64,000 nt of DNA from Geodermatophilus poikilotrophus (GTDB taxonomy: Bacteria; Actinomycetota; Actinomycetes; Mycobacteriales; Geodermatophilaceae), in the NCBI RefSeq assembly GCF_900111455.1, contig NZ_FOIE01000006.1:186001-250000 (forward strand). The letters are read 5' to 3'. Each line of letters opens with the position of its first letter. Within the stretch, counting starts at the first letter, position 1. Shown here one piece after another: positions 1 through 8,316 of the stretch. The notes under the pieces were generated by a model. It did not search any database, was not told the DNA's origin, and saw only the letters and a program-made list of their open reading frames with translations. Made by a program: the position numbers and the translations under genes.

Positions 1-1
1 G

Positions 2-388
2 GACGTCGTCACGCTGCCCTACCCGGGGTTCCCGACCGACCTGCAGCCGATGGCGGTGGCGCTGGCGGCGGTCTCCACGGGGACGGCGCTGATCACCGAG
101 AACGTGTTCGAGGGCCGCTTCATGTTCGTCAACGAGCTGGTCCGGCTCGGTGCCTCGGTGCGCACCGACGGGCACCACGCCGTCGTCCGGGGCCGGGAGC
201 GGCTCTCCAGCGCGCCGGTGGTGGCCACCGACATCCGCGCCGGCGCCGGCCTGGTCCTGGCCGGTCTGGTCTCCGACGGCGTCACCGAGGTGCAGGACGT
301 GCACCACGTCGACCGCGGCTACCCCGACTTCGTCGACCAGCTGCGCGGCCTGGGCGCGCACATCGAGCGGGTCGAGCGGCCCGGCTGA
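2..388 (+). CDS. murA: UDP-N-acetylglucosamine 1-carboxyvinyltransferase, C-terminal part
   Basis: This is the 3' end of a gene that begins before the window; about 128 codons of a usual 420-450 are present. MurA adds enolpyruvate from PEP to UDP-GlcNAc, the first committed step of peptidoglycan synthesis in the cytoplasm. The visible part is the end of the EPSP-synthase-type fold: a PGFPTDLQP segment, then ENVFEGRF, and near the end [15 protein letters not shown], which matches the RGYxxxxxxL signature of the family. The stop is TGA at 386-388. A class III cyclase gene follows after 20 bp on the same strand. Identity is firm; the missing N-terminal half lies outside the window. Confidence 0.95.
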   Translation, partial: DVVTLPYPGFPTDLQPMAVALAAVSTGTALITENVFEGRFMFVNELVRLGASVRTDGHHAVVRGRERLSSAPVVATDIRAGAGLVLAGLVSDGVTEVQDVHHVDRGYPDFVDQLRGLGAHIERVERPG

Positions 389-408
389 GCCCGAGCACGA
401 CCACCCGG

Positions 409-1473
409 GTGTACCGCACACTCGGGCAGGTGCACGACGAGGACGGGACGCGTCGCACCGAGCCTGCCGCCGAGCTCGACCGGCTGCTGCTGGGCGGCCG
501 CCGGCGGTACACCCGGGCGCAGGTGGCCGCGCTGTCCGGCATGCCGCCGGACGGCTTCCGGCGGCTGTGGCACGCGCTGGGGTTCCGCGAGGCCGCCGAG
601 GACGACGCGGCGTTCACCGACGGCGACGTCGCCGCGCTGCACGCGCTGGCGGACCTCGTCGAGGCCGGGTTCGTCGTCCCGGGCACCGAGGCCTCGTTCG
701 CCCGTGCGCTGGCGCAGCCGTTGGCGCGGCTGGCCGACTGGCAGAACGCTCTGCTGACCGGCGCGCTCGCCCGCGACCGCGACGGAGGACCCGCCCGGCC
801 GGGCAGCACGCCCGGCGACGTGCCGCCGGCGGTCGACGCGCTGCTGTCGCTGCTGCGCGAGGTGCAGGACCACGTGTGGCGCCGCCACCTGGCCGCAGCG
901 GTCGAGCGGGCGCCGGCCGCACCGGCCGGTGGCGAGGAGCGCGAGCTGGCCGTCGGCTTCGCCGACCTCGTCGGCTACACGACCCGCACCCGCGGCATGA
1001 GCGGCGCGGAGCTGGCCGTCATGGTGGAGGACTTCGAGGCGACCGCTGCCGAGGTGGTCGCGCGCGGCGGCGGGCGGGTGGTGAAGACCGTCGGCGACGG
1101 GGTGCTCTTCACCGCCGCGGACCCGGCCGCCGCGGCGGAGATCGGGCTGTCGCTGCCCGAGCGGTGGGGGGCCGTGGACCGGCCGCCGCTGCGGGTCGGC
1201 CTGGCGCACGGCCGGGTGCTCACCCGGCTCGGGGACGTCTACTCGTCAGTGGTGAACCTGGCCAGCCGGCTGACCACGGTGGCCCGCGCCGGGAGCGTCC
1301 TCGTCGACCGGGAGCTGGCCGCCCGGCTCCGGCAGCACCCCGGCTACCGGATCGAGCCGCTCCACCGCCGCTCGGTCCGCGGCTTCGACGACCTGCAGCC
1401 GTGGCTGGTCAGCCGCTGCAGCGAGGCCGAGGAACCGCCGGACCCGGCCGCGCCGCCCGATCGCCCGCTCTGA
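409..1473 (+). CDS. Class III adenylate cyclase with N-terminal regulatory domain
   Basis: A 354-residue soluble protein predicted to convert ATP to cAMP. The C-terminal catalytic domain (about residues 175-350) has the two metal-binding aspartates, D186 in FADLVGYT and D230 in VGDGVLF. K226 and D276 are at the adenine-specifying positions, and N283 and R287 in VNLASR are at the transition-state positions, so the set looks complete. The N-terminal 150 residues carry a helix-rich segment (YTRAQVAALSGM, later ALHALADLVEAGFV). This resembles the regulatory domain of the pH-responsive mycobacterial cyclase Rv1264; that comparison is from family knowledge and the pH response is inferred. No membrane or HAMP segment is seen. 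The start is GTG, 20 bp after murA. Confidence 0.85.
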   Translation: MYRTLGQVHDEDGTRRTEPAAELDRLLLGGRRRYTRAQVAALSGMPPDGFRRLWHALGFREAAEDDAAFTDGDVAALHALADLVEAGFVVPGTEASFARALAQPLARLADWQNALLTGALARDRDGGPARPGSTPGDVPPAVDALLSLLREVQDHVWRRHLAAAVERAPAAPAGGEERELAVGFADLVGYTTRTRGMSGAELAVMVEDFEATAAEVVARGGGRVVKTVGDGVLFTAADPAAAAEIGLSLPERWGAVDRPPLRVGLAHGRVLTRLGDVYSSVVNLASRLTTVARAGSVLVDRELAARLRQHPGYRIEPLHRRSVRGFDDLQPWLVSRCSEAEEPPDPAAPPDRPL

Positions 1474-1536
1474 ACCCCGATCGGGCCTCGTGCAGGGTGG
1501 CCGAGCGGAGCGAGGTCCGGGGGCACGAGGGCCCCG

Positions 1537-1851
1537 TCAGCCGGCGGGGAACGACGAGGCCAGCACGCGGGCGCGATCGACGTCCTCGGGGAAGACCAGC
1601 ACCTCCGCGCGGTGGGCGCCGGTGGCGCGCACCGTGGAGCGGATCCCCGCGTCGGAGAGCACCGCGCGCAGCGCCAGGGCCGACTCCCGCCCGGACAGCG
1701 TGGCGACGCGGGTGAGCAGACCGTCGTCCGCCGGGGGACGACGGCGCGGCTCACCGCGGAACGCCCACCGCAGGAACAGCGCCAGCCCGGCGATCACGGC
1801 GAACGCGATCACCGGTCCCGCCAGGTAGTGCGTACCGGCCACGGGTGTCAT
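1537..1851 (-). CDS. Small single-pass membrane protein, DUF2007-like signal-transducing type
   Basis: A 104-residue protein with one hydrophobic helix near the N-terminus (AGPVIAFAVIAGLALFLRWAF), a basic linker, and a small soluble C-terminal domain with strands such as AEVLVFPEDVDRARVLA. That layout resembles DUF2007 putative signal-transducing proteins, but no function is known. The start ATG at 1849-1851 has GGAGG four bases upstream, which favours it over a start 25 codons further out. It is transcribed away from ecm, so the 92-bp gap holds divergent promoters. The family assignment is tentative; the membrane helix is clear. Confidence 0.6.
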   Translation of the reverse strand: MTPVAGTHYLAGPVIAFAVIAGLALFLRWAFRGEPRRRPPADDGLLTRVATLSGRESALALRAVLSDAGIRSTVRATGAHRAEVLVFPEDVDRARVLASSFPAG

Positions 1852-1910
1852 CCGGCCTCCTCTCGGCGCCTGCGAGTGTGCCACCGGGGGACACCCGGAG
1901 GGGGCCTCGC

Positions 1911-1935
1911 TACTGGTCAGTAACACCCCTACACT
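1911..1935 (+). promoter_or_regulatory. ecm promoter with overlapping palindromic operator
   Basis: A near-perfect palindrome TACTGGTCAGTA lies at 1911-1922 (extended TACTGGTCAGTAAC), just upstream of a -10 box TACACT at 1930-1935. The -10 is followed by only 8 bases before the ecm ATG, so the transcript is probably leaderless. The palindrome overlaps where the -35 or spacer would be. Related sequences precede ccr, the hydroxyacyl-CoA dehydrogenase gene and etfB. The size and symmetry fit a TetR-type regulator; that is inference. Confidence 0.6.
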
Positions 1936-1943
1936 CCGCTGGC

Positions 1944-3938
1944 ATGCCGTTCCCTTCGTCCTCGGAGGAGCGCGACCGCCCCTGGGTCATGCGCACCTAC
2001 GCCGGCCACTCGTCGCCGGCCGAGTCCAACGCGCTGTACCGGCGGAACCTCGGCAAGGGGCAGACGGGTCTGTCGGTCGCCTTCGACCTGCCCACGCAGA
2101 CCGGCTACGACCCCGACGACGAGCTGTCCGTCGGTGAGGTCGGCAAGGTCGGCGTGCCGGTGACCCACATCGGCGACGTGCGCACGCTCTTCGACGGCAT
2201 CCCGCTCGACGGGATGAACACGTCGATGACGATCAACGCCACCGCGATGTGGCTGCTGGCGCTCTACCAGGCGGTCGCCGAGGAGCAGGGGCACGACGTC
2301 GGCGAGCTGGCCGGGACGACGCAGAACGACATCATCAAGGAGTACCTGTCGCGGGGGACCTACGTCTTCCCACCCGGGCCCTCGATGCGGCTGATCACCG
2401 ACATGGTCGCCTACACGGTCTCGGCGATGCCCCGGTGGAACCCGGTCAACATCTGCAGCTACCACCTGCAGGAGGCCGGGGCGACGCCGGTGCAGGAGAT
2501 CGCCTACGCGATGAGCACCGCGATCGCCGTCCTGGACTCGGTGCGCGACTCCGGCCAGGTGCCGCCGGAACGCTTCGGCGAGGTGGTCGCGCGCATCTCC
2601 TTCTTCGTCAACGCGGGCGTCCGCTTCGTCGAGGAGATGTGCAAGATGCGCGCGTTCACGCAGCTGTGGGACGAGCTGACCCTCGAGCGCTACGGCGTCG
2701 AGCGTCCCGAGCACCGCCGGTTCCGCTACGGCGTCCAGGTCAACTCGCTGGGCCTGACCGAGGCGCAGCCGGAGAACAACGTCCAGCGGATCGTGCTGGA
2801 GATGCTCGCGGTCACCCTCTCCAGGGACGCCCGCGCCCGCGCCGTGCAGCTGCCGGCGTGGAACGAGGCGCTGGGCCTGCCCCGGCCGTGGGACCAGCAG
2901 TGGTCGCTGCGCCTGCAGCAGGTGCTGGCCTACGAGACCGACCTGCTGGAGTACGACGACCTGTTCACCGGATCGGTCGTGGTGGAGCGGAAGGTCGCCG
3001 AGCTGGTCGAGGGCGCCCGCGGGGAGATGGCCCGGGTGCAGGAGATGGGCGGCGCGGTCGCCGCCGTCGAGTCCGGCTACATGAAGGGCCAGCTGGTCGC
3101 CTCGCTCGCCGAACGGCGCCGCCGGATGGAGAACGGGGACGACGTCGTCGTCGGCGTGAACCGGTTCGAGGGCACCGAGCCCAACCCCCTGCTGGCCGAC
3201 CTCGACGCGGCGATCCAGGTCGTCGACCCGGCCGTGGAGGCCGCGGCGTGCGAGTCGGTGCGGGCGTGGCGTGCCGAGCGCGACCCGGAGCCGGTGCAGA
3301 AGGCGCTCGAGCGGCTGCGCGCGGTCGCCGCCACCGAGGAGAACCTGATGGACGCCACCCTCGACTGCGCCCGCGCCGGCGTGACGACGGGGGAGTGGGC
3401 CGGCGTGCTGCGCGAGGTGTTCGGCGAGTACCGGGCGCCCACCGGGGTCGCCGCGGCCGCCGGGGGCGGTGCGGCCGACCGGACGCTGGCCGACGTCCGG
3501 GAGCGGGTCCGCGCCACCGGCGAGGAGCTCGGCGGGCGGCTGCGCTTCCTGGTCGGCAAGCCCGGCCTCGACGGACACTCCAACGGCGCCGAGCAGATCG
3601 CCGTCCGCGCGCGCGACGCCGGCTTCGAGGTGGTCTACCAGGGCATCCGGCTGACCCCGGCGCAGATCGTGAGCGCCGCGGTCGAGGAGGACGTGCACGT
3701 CGTCGGCCTGTCGGTGCTCTCCGGCTCGCACCTGCAGGTGGTCCCGGCCGTGCTGCGCGGGATGCGGGAGGCCGGCCTGGACGACGTCCCCGTGGTCGTC
3801 GGCGGGATCGTGCCCGACGGGGACGCCCGCCTGCTGCGCGAGCAGGGCGTGGCCCGGGTCTTCACGCCCAAGGACTTCGGGCTGACCGACATCATGGGCC
3901 AGATCGTCGACGTGGTCCGCGAGGCCAACGGCCTCTGA
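1944..3938 (+). CDS. ecm: Ethylmalonyl-CoA mutase (MeaA-type, coenzyme B12-dependent)
   Basis: A 664-residue single-chain acyl-CoA mutase predicted to convert (2R)-ethylmalonyl-CoA to methylsuccinyl-CoA in the cytoplasm. The N-terminal TIM-barrel half begins with the family hallmark RTYAGHS and continues through KGQTGLSVAFDLPTQTGYD and NTSMTINATAMWLLALY. The C-terminal cobalamin domain has the DxHxxG motif (D543, H545, then G548) followed by SVLSG and VVGGIVP. Length and the opening motif match MeaA/Ecm proteins of Rhodobacter and Streptomyces better than methylmalonyl-CoA or isobutyryl-CoA mutase. Ccr, epimerase and MeaB genes in the same window support the assignment. The ATG at 1944 is chosen because a -10 box lies 8 bases before it; an upstream in-frame ATG would overlap the operator. 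Confidence 0.88.
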   Translation: MPFPSSSEERDRPWVMRTYAGHSSPAESNALYRRNLGKGQTGLSVAFDLPTQTGYDPDDELSVGEVGKVGVPVTHIGDVRTLFDGIPLDGMNTSMTINATAMWLLALYQAVAEEQGHDVGELAGTTQNDIIKEYLSRGTYVFPPGPSMRLITDMVAYTVSAMPRWNPVNICSYHLQEAGATPVQEIAYAMSTAIAVLDSVRDSGQVPPERFGEVVARISFFVNAGVRFVEEMCKMRAFTQLWDELTLERYGVERPEHRRFRYGVQVNSLGLTEAQPENNVQRIVLEMLAVTLSRDARARAVQLPAWNEALGLPRPWDQQWSLRLQQVLAYETDLLEYDDLFTGSVVVERKVAELVEGARGEMARVQEMGGAVAAVESGYMKGQLVASLAERRRRMENGDDVVVGVNRFEGTEPNPLLADLDAAIQVVDPAVEAAACESVRAWRAERDPEPVQKALERLRAVAATEENLMDATLDCARAGVTTGEWAGVLREVFGEYRAPTGVAAAAGGGAADRTLADVRERVRATGEELGGRLRFLVGKPGLDGHSNGAEQIAVRARDAGFEVVYQGIRLTPAQIVSAAVEEDVHVVGLSVLSGSHLQVVPAVLRGMREAGLDDVPVVVGGIVPDGDARLLREQGVARVFTPKDFGLTDIMGQIVDVVREANGL

Positions 3939-3940
3939 GA

Positions 3941-3997
3941 GGACCCCGTCCAGAGGCTCACCGCTCGCAGGCTCGCGGTGAGCCTCTGGACGGGGCC
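3941..3997. repeat. Type 1 intergenic palindrome (likely bidirectional terminator)
   Basis: This is the most perfect copy of the palindrome family. A 21-bp stem (3944-3964 with 3975-3995, arms starting CCCCGTCC and ending GGACGGGG) closes over the 10-base loop TCGCAGGCTC. It lies between the convergent ends of ecm and the Gfo/Idh oxidoreductase gene, 2 bp after the ecm stop. A terminator role is likely, but there is no T-run. Confidence 0.85.
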
Positions 3998-4004
3998 GGT
4001 CAGG

Positions 4005-5030
4005 TCAGAGCTGGACGACGACGCCCTCGATGGCGCTGCGGCGGGCGGCGTCGAGCACCGTGGCGGTGGCGACGGCGTCCTGCGGGTCGACCGGCACCGG
4101 CCCCTCTGCTCGGACGGCGGCGGCGAAGGCGGGGTAGAAGGTGTCCCAGCGGCCGCGCTCGGTGGGCACCACGACACCCTCGACACCGCGCCGCAGCCGC
4201 CCCCAGCGCTCCTCGGGCTCGGCGCCCCACCGCTCGCCCAGCGTGGCCGGCGTCTGCCCGGCCAGCAGCGCGGCCTCCTGCCCGTCCATCGGCCCGCCGA
4301 CGACGTAGGCGCCCTCCGTGCCGCTCACCCGGAAGCGGTCACCGGGAGCGCCCTGGCTCCAGCTGCCCCACAGGTGCGAGTGGGCGCCGCCGGCGTGGGT
4401 GAGCGCGACGAAGACGTCGTCGTCCAGGCCCGTCTCCCGCAGCCGCCACTCGGCGTAGACGCTCGTCACCGGGCCGAGCAGCACGAGGGCCTGGTCGACC
4501 AGGTGGCTGCCGAAGTCCAGCAGGGTGCCGCCGCCCGCGGCCGGCGGGCCGGGCTCGGCCTGGAACCGCTCGAAGCGCGACTCGAACCGGGTCACCGTGC
4601 CGAGCCGGCCGGCGTCGACCAGTGCCCGGACGGTGCGGAAGTCGGAGTCCCAGCGGCGGTTCTGGTACGGCGCCAGCGCCAGCCGGCGGGCCGCGGCCAG
4701 CCGCACCGTCCCCTCCGCGGCCGGGGCGTCCAGCGCGAAGGGCTTGTCGCAGACCACGGCGAGGTCCAGACCCAGTGCCTGCTCGGTCAGCGGGGTGTGC
4801 GTGTCCGCCGGCGTGGAGATCGCCACCGCCTCGGCGCCGGCGTCGGCCAGCTCCTCGAGCGAGCCGAACGTGCGCAGGCCGGGGTGCTCGGCGGTCACCT
4901 GCGCCCGGCGCTCGGCCGACGTCGTCACCACGCCGAGGAGGTCGACCTCCGGCGCAGCAGCCAGCAGGGGGGCGTGGAAGTACCGGCCGCCGAAGCCGTA
5001 CCCGACCAGTCCGAAGCGCACGGGGTCCAT
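4005..5030 (-). CDS. Gfo/Idh/MocA family NAD(P)-dependent oxidoreductase
   Basis: A 341-residue dehydrogenase. The N-terminal Rossmann fold opens with FGLVGYGFGGRYFHAPLL and is followed by the family's AISTPADTH and CDKPFALD segments; the K in CDKPF is the usual catalytic or cofactor-positioning lysine. The C-terminal alpha/beta substrate domain contains GGGTLLDFGSHLVDQAL. The substrate is not clear; the family covers inositol, sugar and other polyol oxidoreductases, and the sequence is closest in feel to YdgJ-type proteins. The ATG at 5028-5030 follows a possible -10 (CATGAT) six bases upstream. The next gene upstream on the same strand is the DUF2071 gene, ending 23 bp away. Confidence 0.85.
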   Translation of the reverse strand: MDPVRFGLVGYGFGGRYFHAPLLAAAPEVDLLGVVTTSAERRAQVTAEHPGLRTFGSLEELADAGAEAVAISTPADTHTPLTEQALGLDLAVVCDKPFALDAPAAEGTVRLAAARRLALAPYQNRRWDSDFRTVRALVDAGRLGTVTRFESRFERFQAEPGPPAAGGGTLLDFGSHLVDQALVLLGPVTSVYAEWRLRETGLDDDVFVALTHAGGAHSHLWGSWSQGAPGDRFRVSGTEGAYVVGGPMDGQEAALLAGQTPATLGERWGAEPEERWGRLRRGVEGVVVPTERGRWDTFYPAFAAAVRAEGPVPVDPQDAVATATVLDAARRSAIEGVVVQL

Positions 5031-5053
5031 GCCGCGATCATGCCCGGCCCGGG

Positions 5054-5782
5054 TCACCGCAGGCGGGGGCCGAAGCGGACGTCGACGCCCGGGGAGAACA
5101 GCACGCTGTCGGGTGCGCCGCGGACGGTGGGCAGGCCGCCCGCCGCCAGCAGGTCCTCCTCGCACGTGACGAGCTCGGCGGCGTGCAGCGGCCAGGCAGG
5201 GTGCTCGTTGGGCCAATAGGCCAGGCGGCCGGACGCCGTCTGGTGCAGCCCCCAGCGGCCGGTGAGGAAACCGGCCAGGGGACCGGGGTCCGGCAGCCGG
5301 GCACCGACCCGGACGACGATCCGCCCGCCCGTGCCGCGCGCACCGGGCCAGCGCCGGCGGGAGGTGTAGGTGACGAGGTCGCCGTCGCGGCGCACCCGCA
5401 TCCGCGCCCAGCAGTAGGGCAGGCCGGCCACCCAGCGAGCGGCGAGCACGGGCAGCAGCCGGTCGGCGTCGAGCGACCGGAACACCACGCCGCGCCGTCC
5501 CCGGTCGTCGACCGAGTACAGCCGGACGTTGGTCTCGGCGAAGGACCCGGCCCACGGCAGGCCGGGCGCGCCGAGCACGCCGATCCGGCGCATCCGGAAG
5601 GGGATCAGCCCGACGTACGTGGCGCCGTCCAGCAGGTCGGGACGGGTGCCCGCCGGGAGCAGCGGGGCGACGAGTGCCGGGTCCACCGCCCAGTGCAGGA
5701 AGGTGACGTCGCGCCAGCCCTGCGTGAACACGGTGCGCCCGGCCGGCCGGGGTGCGGTGCCGGTGACCGGCTCGGGTTCCAC
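5054..5782 (-). CDS. DUF2071 (YqjF-like) family protein
   Basis: A 242-residue protein that matches DUF2071/YqjF-like sequences: an early TQGWRDVTFLHWAVDP, the central AGSFAETNVRLYSVDDRGRRG, and a late WPLHAAELVTCEEDLL. Members are widespread in actinobacteria and have no established reaction. No signal peptide or membrane helix is seen. I take the GTG at 5780-5782 as the start because a longer in-frame ATG at 5857 would run into the divergent crotonase gene. It may be cotranscribed with the downstream oxidoreductase gene (23-bp gap). Confidence 0.7.
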   Translation of the reverse strand: MEPEPVTGTAPRPAGRTVFTQGWRDVTFLHWAVDPALVAPLLPAGTRPDLLDGATYVGLIPFRMRRIGVLGAPGLPWAGSFAETNVRLYSVDDRGRRGVVFRSLDADRLLPVLAARWVAGLPYCWARMRVRRDGDLVTYTSRRRWPGARGTGGRIVVRVGARLPDPGPLAGFLTGRWGLHQTASGRLAYWPNEHPAWPLHAAELVTCEEDLLAAGGLPTVRGAPDSVLFSPGVDVRFGPRLR

Positions 5783-5838
5783 GCCCCGAGACTGCCAGCC
5801 CGTTGCCCCCACCCGCCTCCCCGTGGTGTGGTCGCTGC

Positions 5839-6612
5839 ATGACTGCTGAGGGCGCACCCCGGGTCGAACGCGACGGCGACGTCGTCACCCTCACGATGTG
5901 CCGGCCGGCGAAGCGCAACGCCCTGTCCCGCGACCACCTGACCCAGCTGCTGGCCGCCGTCACGGCCGTGGGGGAGAGCGACGCGGCCGGCCTGGTGATC
6001 GCCGCGGAGGGGCCGGTCTTCAGCGCCGGCCACGACTTCGCCGACGTCGCCGGCCGGCCGGTCCCCGAGGTGCGCAGCCTGCTGCAGTTGTGCACCGAGC
6101 TGATGCAGGCCCTGCACGACGTCCCGCAGGTGGTGCTGGCCCGCGTGCACGCCCTGGCCACCGCGGCCGGCTGCCAGCTGGTGGCCTCCTGCGACCTGGC
6201 CGTCGCCGCCGAGTCGGCCGGCTTCGCCGCCCCGGGTGGCAAGGGCGGCTGGTTCTGCCACACGCCGATGGTGGCCATCGCCCGCGACGTCGGCCGCAAG
6301 CGCGCGATGGAGCTCGCGCTGACCGGTGACGTCATCGACGCGGCGACCGCGCTGGACTGGGGGCTGGTCAACCGGGTGGTGCCCGACGCCGAGCTGGACG
6401 ACGCCGTCGCCGACCTCATGGCCCGGGCGACCCGCGGGTCCCGGGCGAGCAAGGCGTGGGGCAAGCAGACGATGCACGCCCAGCTGGGCCGGCCCGAGCG
6501 GGACGCCTACACGACCGCGGTCGAGGTGATGGCCGCCGCGAGCCAGCTCCCCGGGGCGGTCGAGGGCATGTCGGCGTTCCTGGAGAAGCGGCGCCCGGTC
6601 TGGGCCGACTAG
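5839..6612 (+). CDS. ECHDC3-like enoyl-CoA hydratase/isomerase family protein
   Basis: A 257-residue crotonase-fold protein. The oxyanion-hole segments FSAGHDFADV and ATAAGCQLVAS are present. The two glutamates used by classical enoyl-CoA hydratase are not: the first position is Q113 (GCQL where hydratases have GCEL or GYEL), and the second falls in a glycine-rich APGGKGG stretch. The following FCHTPMVAIAR matches the ECHDC3 subgroup. Hydration of crotonyl-CoA is therefore doubtful, and another CoA reaction or a non-catalytic role is possible. Contrast the canonical hydratase at 44872. The start is ATG, with a divergent DUF2071 gene 56 bp away. Confidence 0.75.
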   Translation: MTAEGAPRVERDGDVVTLTMCRPAKRNALSRDHLTQLLAAVTAVGESDAAGLVIAAEGPVFSAGHDFADVAGRPVPEVRSLLQLCTELMQALHDVPQVVLARVHALATAAGCQLVASCDLAVAAESAGFAAPGGKGGWFCHTPMVAIARDVGRKRAMELALTGDVIDAATALDWGLVNRVVPDAELDDAVADLMARATRGSRASKAWGKQTMHAQLGRPERDAYTTAVEVMAAASQLPGAVEGMSAFLEKRRPVWAD

Positions 6613-6665
6613 GGCCCCGTCCTGCCCACCCTCCACGAGCTCACGGCGGGGCCCGGCACGGGGCC
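6612..6665. repeat. Type 1 intergenic palindrome
   Basis: Arms GGCCCCGT (6613-6620) and ACGGGGCC (6658-6665) flank a shorter CCACCCTCC...GGCGGGG core. It begins at the last base of the crotonase stop codon. From 6666 to about 6850 I see no gene or clear regulatory element before the ribosome-binding site of the next gene. Confidence 0.7.
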
Positions 6666-6867
6666 GACGTGGCTGCAGGGGGTCGCACGGTGAGAGTGGA
6701 CACACGGGGGATGGGAGCGACGCCGGCTGCGCCTTGTCCTCTGACGTGCGCGACAGATGGGACCTCACCCGGCGGCGTGCGCTCGACTTCGGACGGATGA
6801 CGGCCGACTCCTGAGCGCCCGCGCGCCCCGTCGTCCCCTCCCGCACCAGTCCCCGGAAGGCACTCCC

Positions 6868-8202
6868 GTGCTCGCTCGTCTCCGCCGCGTCCCGTTCGCG
6901 GCGCAGGTCCTCCTCGCCCTCGTGCTGGGCGTCGCCCTCGGGCTCGTCGCCCGCGACCTGGGTCCCGTCGCCGACGGCACGCCCAACTGGCTGACCAGCA
7001 CCCTCCAGACCGTCGGCAGCACCTTCGTCACGCTGCTGAAGGTCCTCGTCCCGCCGCTGGTCGTCACTGCGGTGATCGTCAGCATCGCCAACCTCCGGCA
7101 GGTCTCGAACGCCGCCCGGCTGGCCGGGCAGACGCTGCTGTGGTTCGCGATCACCGCCCTCGTCGCGGTCTCCCTCGGCATCGGCCTGGGCCTGCTCACC
7201 CAGCCGGGCCGCAACAGCTCCGTGGACGCGGCCGCCCAGGCCCCGCCGGAGACCACCGGTTCCTGGTGGGACTTCCTCACCGGTCTGGTGCCCGCCAACA
7301 TCCTCGGTCTGCAGTCCTCGGCCGAGGGTGGGCTGTCCTTCAACGTGCTCCAGCTGATCGTGCTGGCCGTGGCGATCGGCGTGGCCGCGCTCAAGGTCGG
7401 CGAGCCGGCCGAGCCGTTCCTGGCGCTGACCCGCTCGGCGCTGGCGATCGTCCAGAAGCTGCTGTGGTGGGTCATCCTGCTGGCCCCGATCGGCACCGTC
7501 GGCCTGATCGGCAACGCGGTGGCCAGCTACGGCTGGGAGTCCCTCGGCTCGCTCGGCGTCTTCGCCGGCTCCGTGTACGCCGGCCTCGCGCTCGTGCTGT
7601 TCGTCGTCTACCCGGTGCTGCTGCGGCTGCACGGCCTCTCGCCGCTGCGGTACTTCGCCGGCGCCTGGCCGGCCATCCAGCTGGCCTTCGTCTCCCGCTC
7701 CTCGATCGGCACGCTGCCGGTGACCGAGCGGGTGACCGAGCAGAACCTCGGCGTCCCGCGGTCCTACGCCTCGTTCGCCGTGCCGCTCGGCGCGACGACG
7801 AAGATGGACGGCTGCGCGGCGATCTACCCGGCCCTGGCCGCGATCTTCGTGGCCCAGTTCTTCGGCGTGGACCTGTCGCTCACCGACTACCTGCTGATCG
7901 CGCTCGTCTCGGTCGTCGGCTCGGCGGCCACGGCCGGGGTCACCGGCGCGGTGGTCATGCTGACGCTGACCCTCTCCACGCTGGGCCTGCCGCTGGCCGG
8001 CGTCGGCCTGCTGCTGGCGATCGACCCGATCCTGGACATGGGGCGGACCGCGGTGAACGTCGCCGGCCAGGCGCTGGTCCCGACGATCGTCGCCAAGCGC
8101 GAGGGCATCCTCGACGTTGACCGCTACCGGTCGAACTCGACGGTGGACCCGGTGGCCCGGGTCGAGGTGGACGACGACCTGCGCCAGCCCGCGGTCGCCT
8201 GA
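6868..8202 (+). CDS. Dicarboxylate/amino acid:cation symporter (DAACS, GltPh-like)
   Basis: A 444-residue inner-membrane transporter with about eight hydrophobic segments and the two re-entrant hairpin motifs of the glutamate transporter family: RSSIGTLPVT (GltPh RSSSGTLPVT) and a TM8 segment DPILDMGRTAVNVAG with the carboxylate-binding D390, R393 and N397. Two cation-site positions are changed. The NMDGT motif reads KMDGC (K312 at the Asn position), and the residue equivalent to GltPh D405 is Q401. Substrate binding looks intact, but sodium coupling may differ. The start is the GTG at 6868, with GGAAGG 7 bases upstream. The C-terminal 35 residues are hydrophilic and acidic. Confidence 0.85.
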   Translation: MLARLRRVPFAAQVLLALVLGVALGLVARDLGPVADGTPNWLTSTLQTVGSTFVTLLKVLVPPLVVTAVIVSIANLRQVSNAARLAGQTLLWFAITALVAVSLGIGLGLLTQPGRNSSVDAAAQAPPETTGSWWDFLTGLVPANILGLQSSAEGGLSFNVLQLIVLAVAIGVAALKVGEPAEPFLALTRSALAIVQKLLWWVILLAPIGTVGLIGNAVASYGWESLGSLGVFAGSVYAGLALVLFVVYPVLLRLHGLSPLRYFAGAWPAIQLAFVSRSSIGTLPVTERVTEQNLGVPRSYASFAVPLGATTKMDGCAAIYPALAAIFVAQFFGVDLSLTDYLLIALVSVVGSAATAGVTGAVVMLTLTLSTLGLPLAGVGLLLAIDPILDMGRTAVNVAGQALVPTIVAKREGILDVDRYRSNSTVDPVARVEVDDDLRQPAVA

Positions 8203-8205
8203 AGG

Positions 8206-8260
8206 AGGACCCCGTCCTCCCCACCCTTCGCCGGCTCGGGGTGGGACCCGGGACGGGGCC
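8206..8260. repeat. Type 1 intergenic palindrome (between convergent genes)
   Basis: CCCCGTCC (8210-8217) pairs with GGACGGGG (8251-8258), with an inner CCCACCC/GGGTGGG stem. It starts 3 bp after the transporter stop and faces the end of the lipoprotein gene. A role as terminator for both genes is likely. Confidence 0.75.
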
Positions 8261-8316
8261 GCCCGGCCACCGGCAGGCCCGGCCCTCCCGTCCGGAGGAG
8301 CCGGGCCTGCGTCGTC

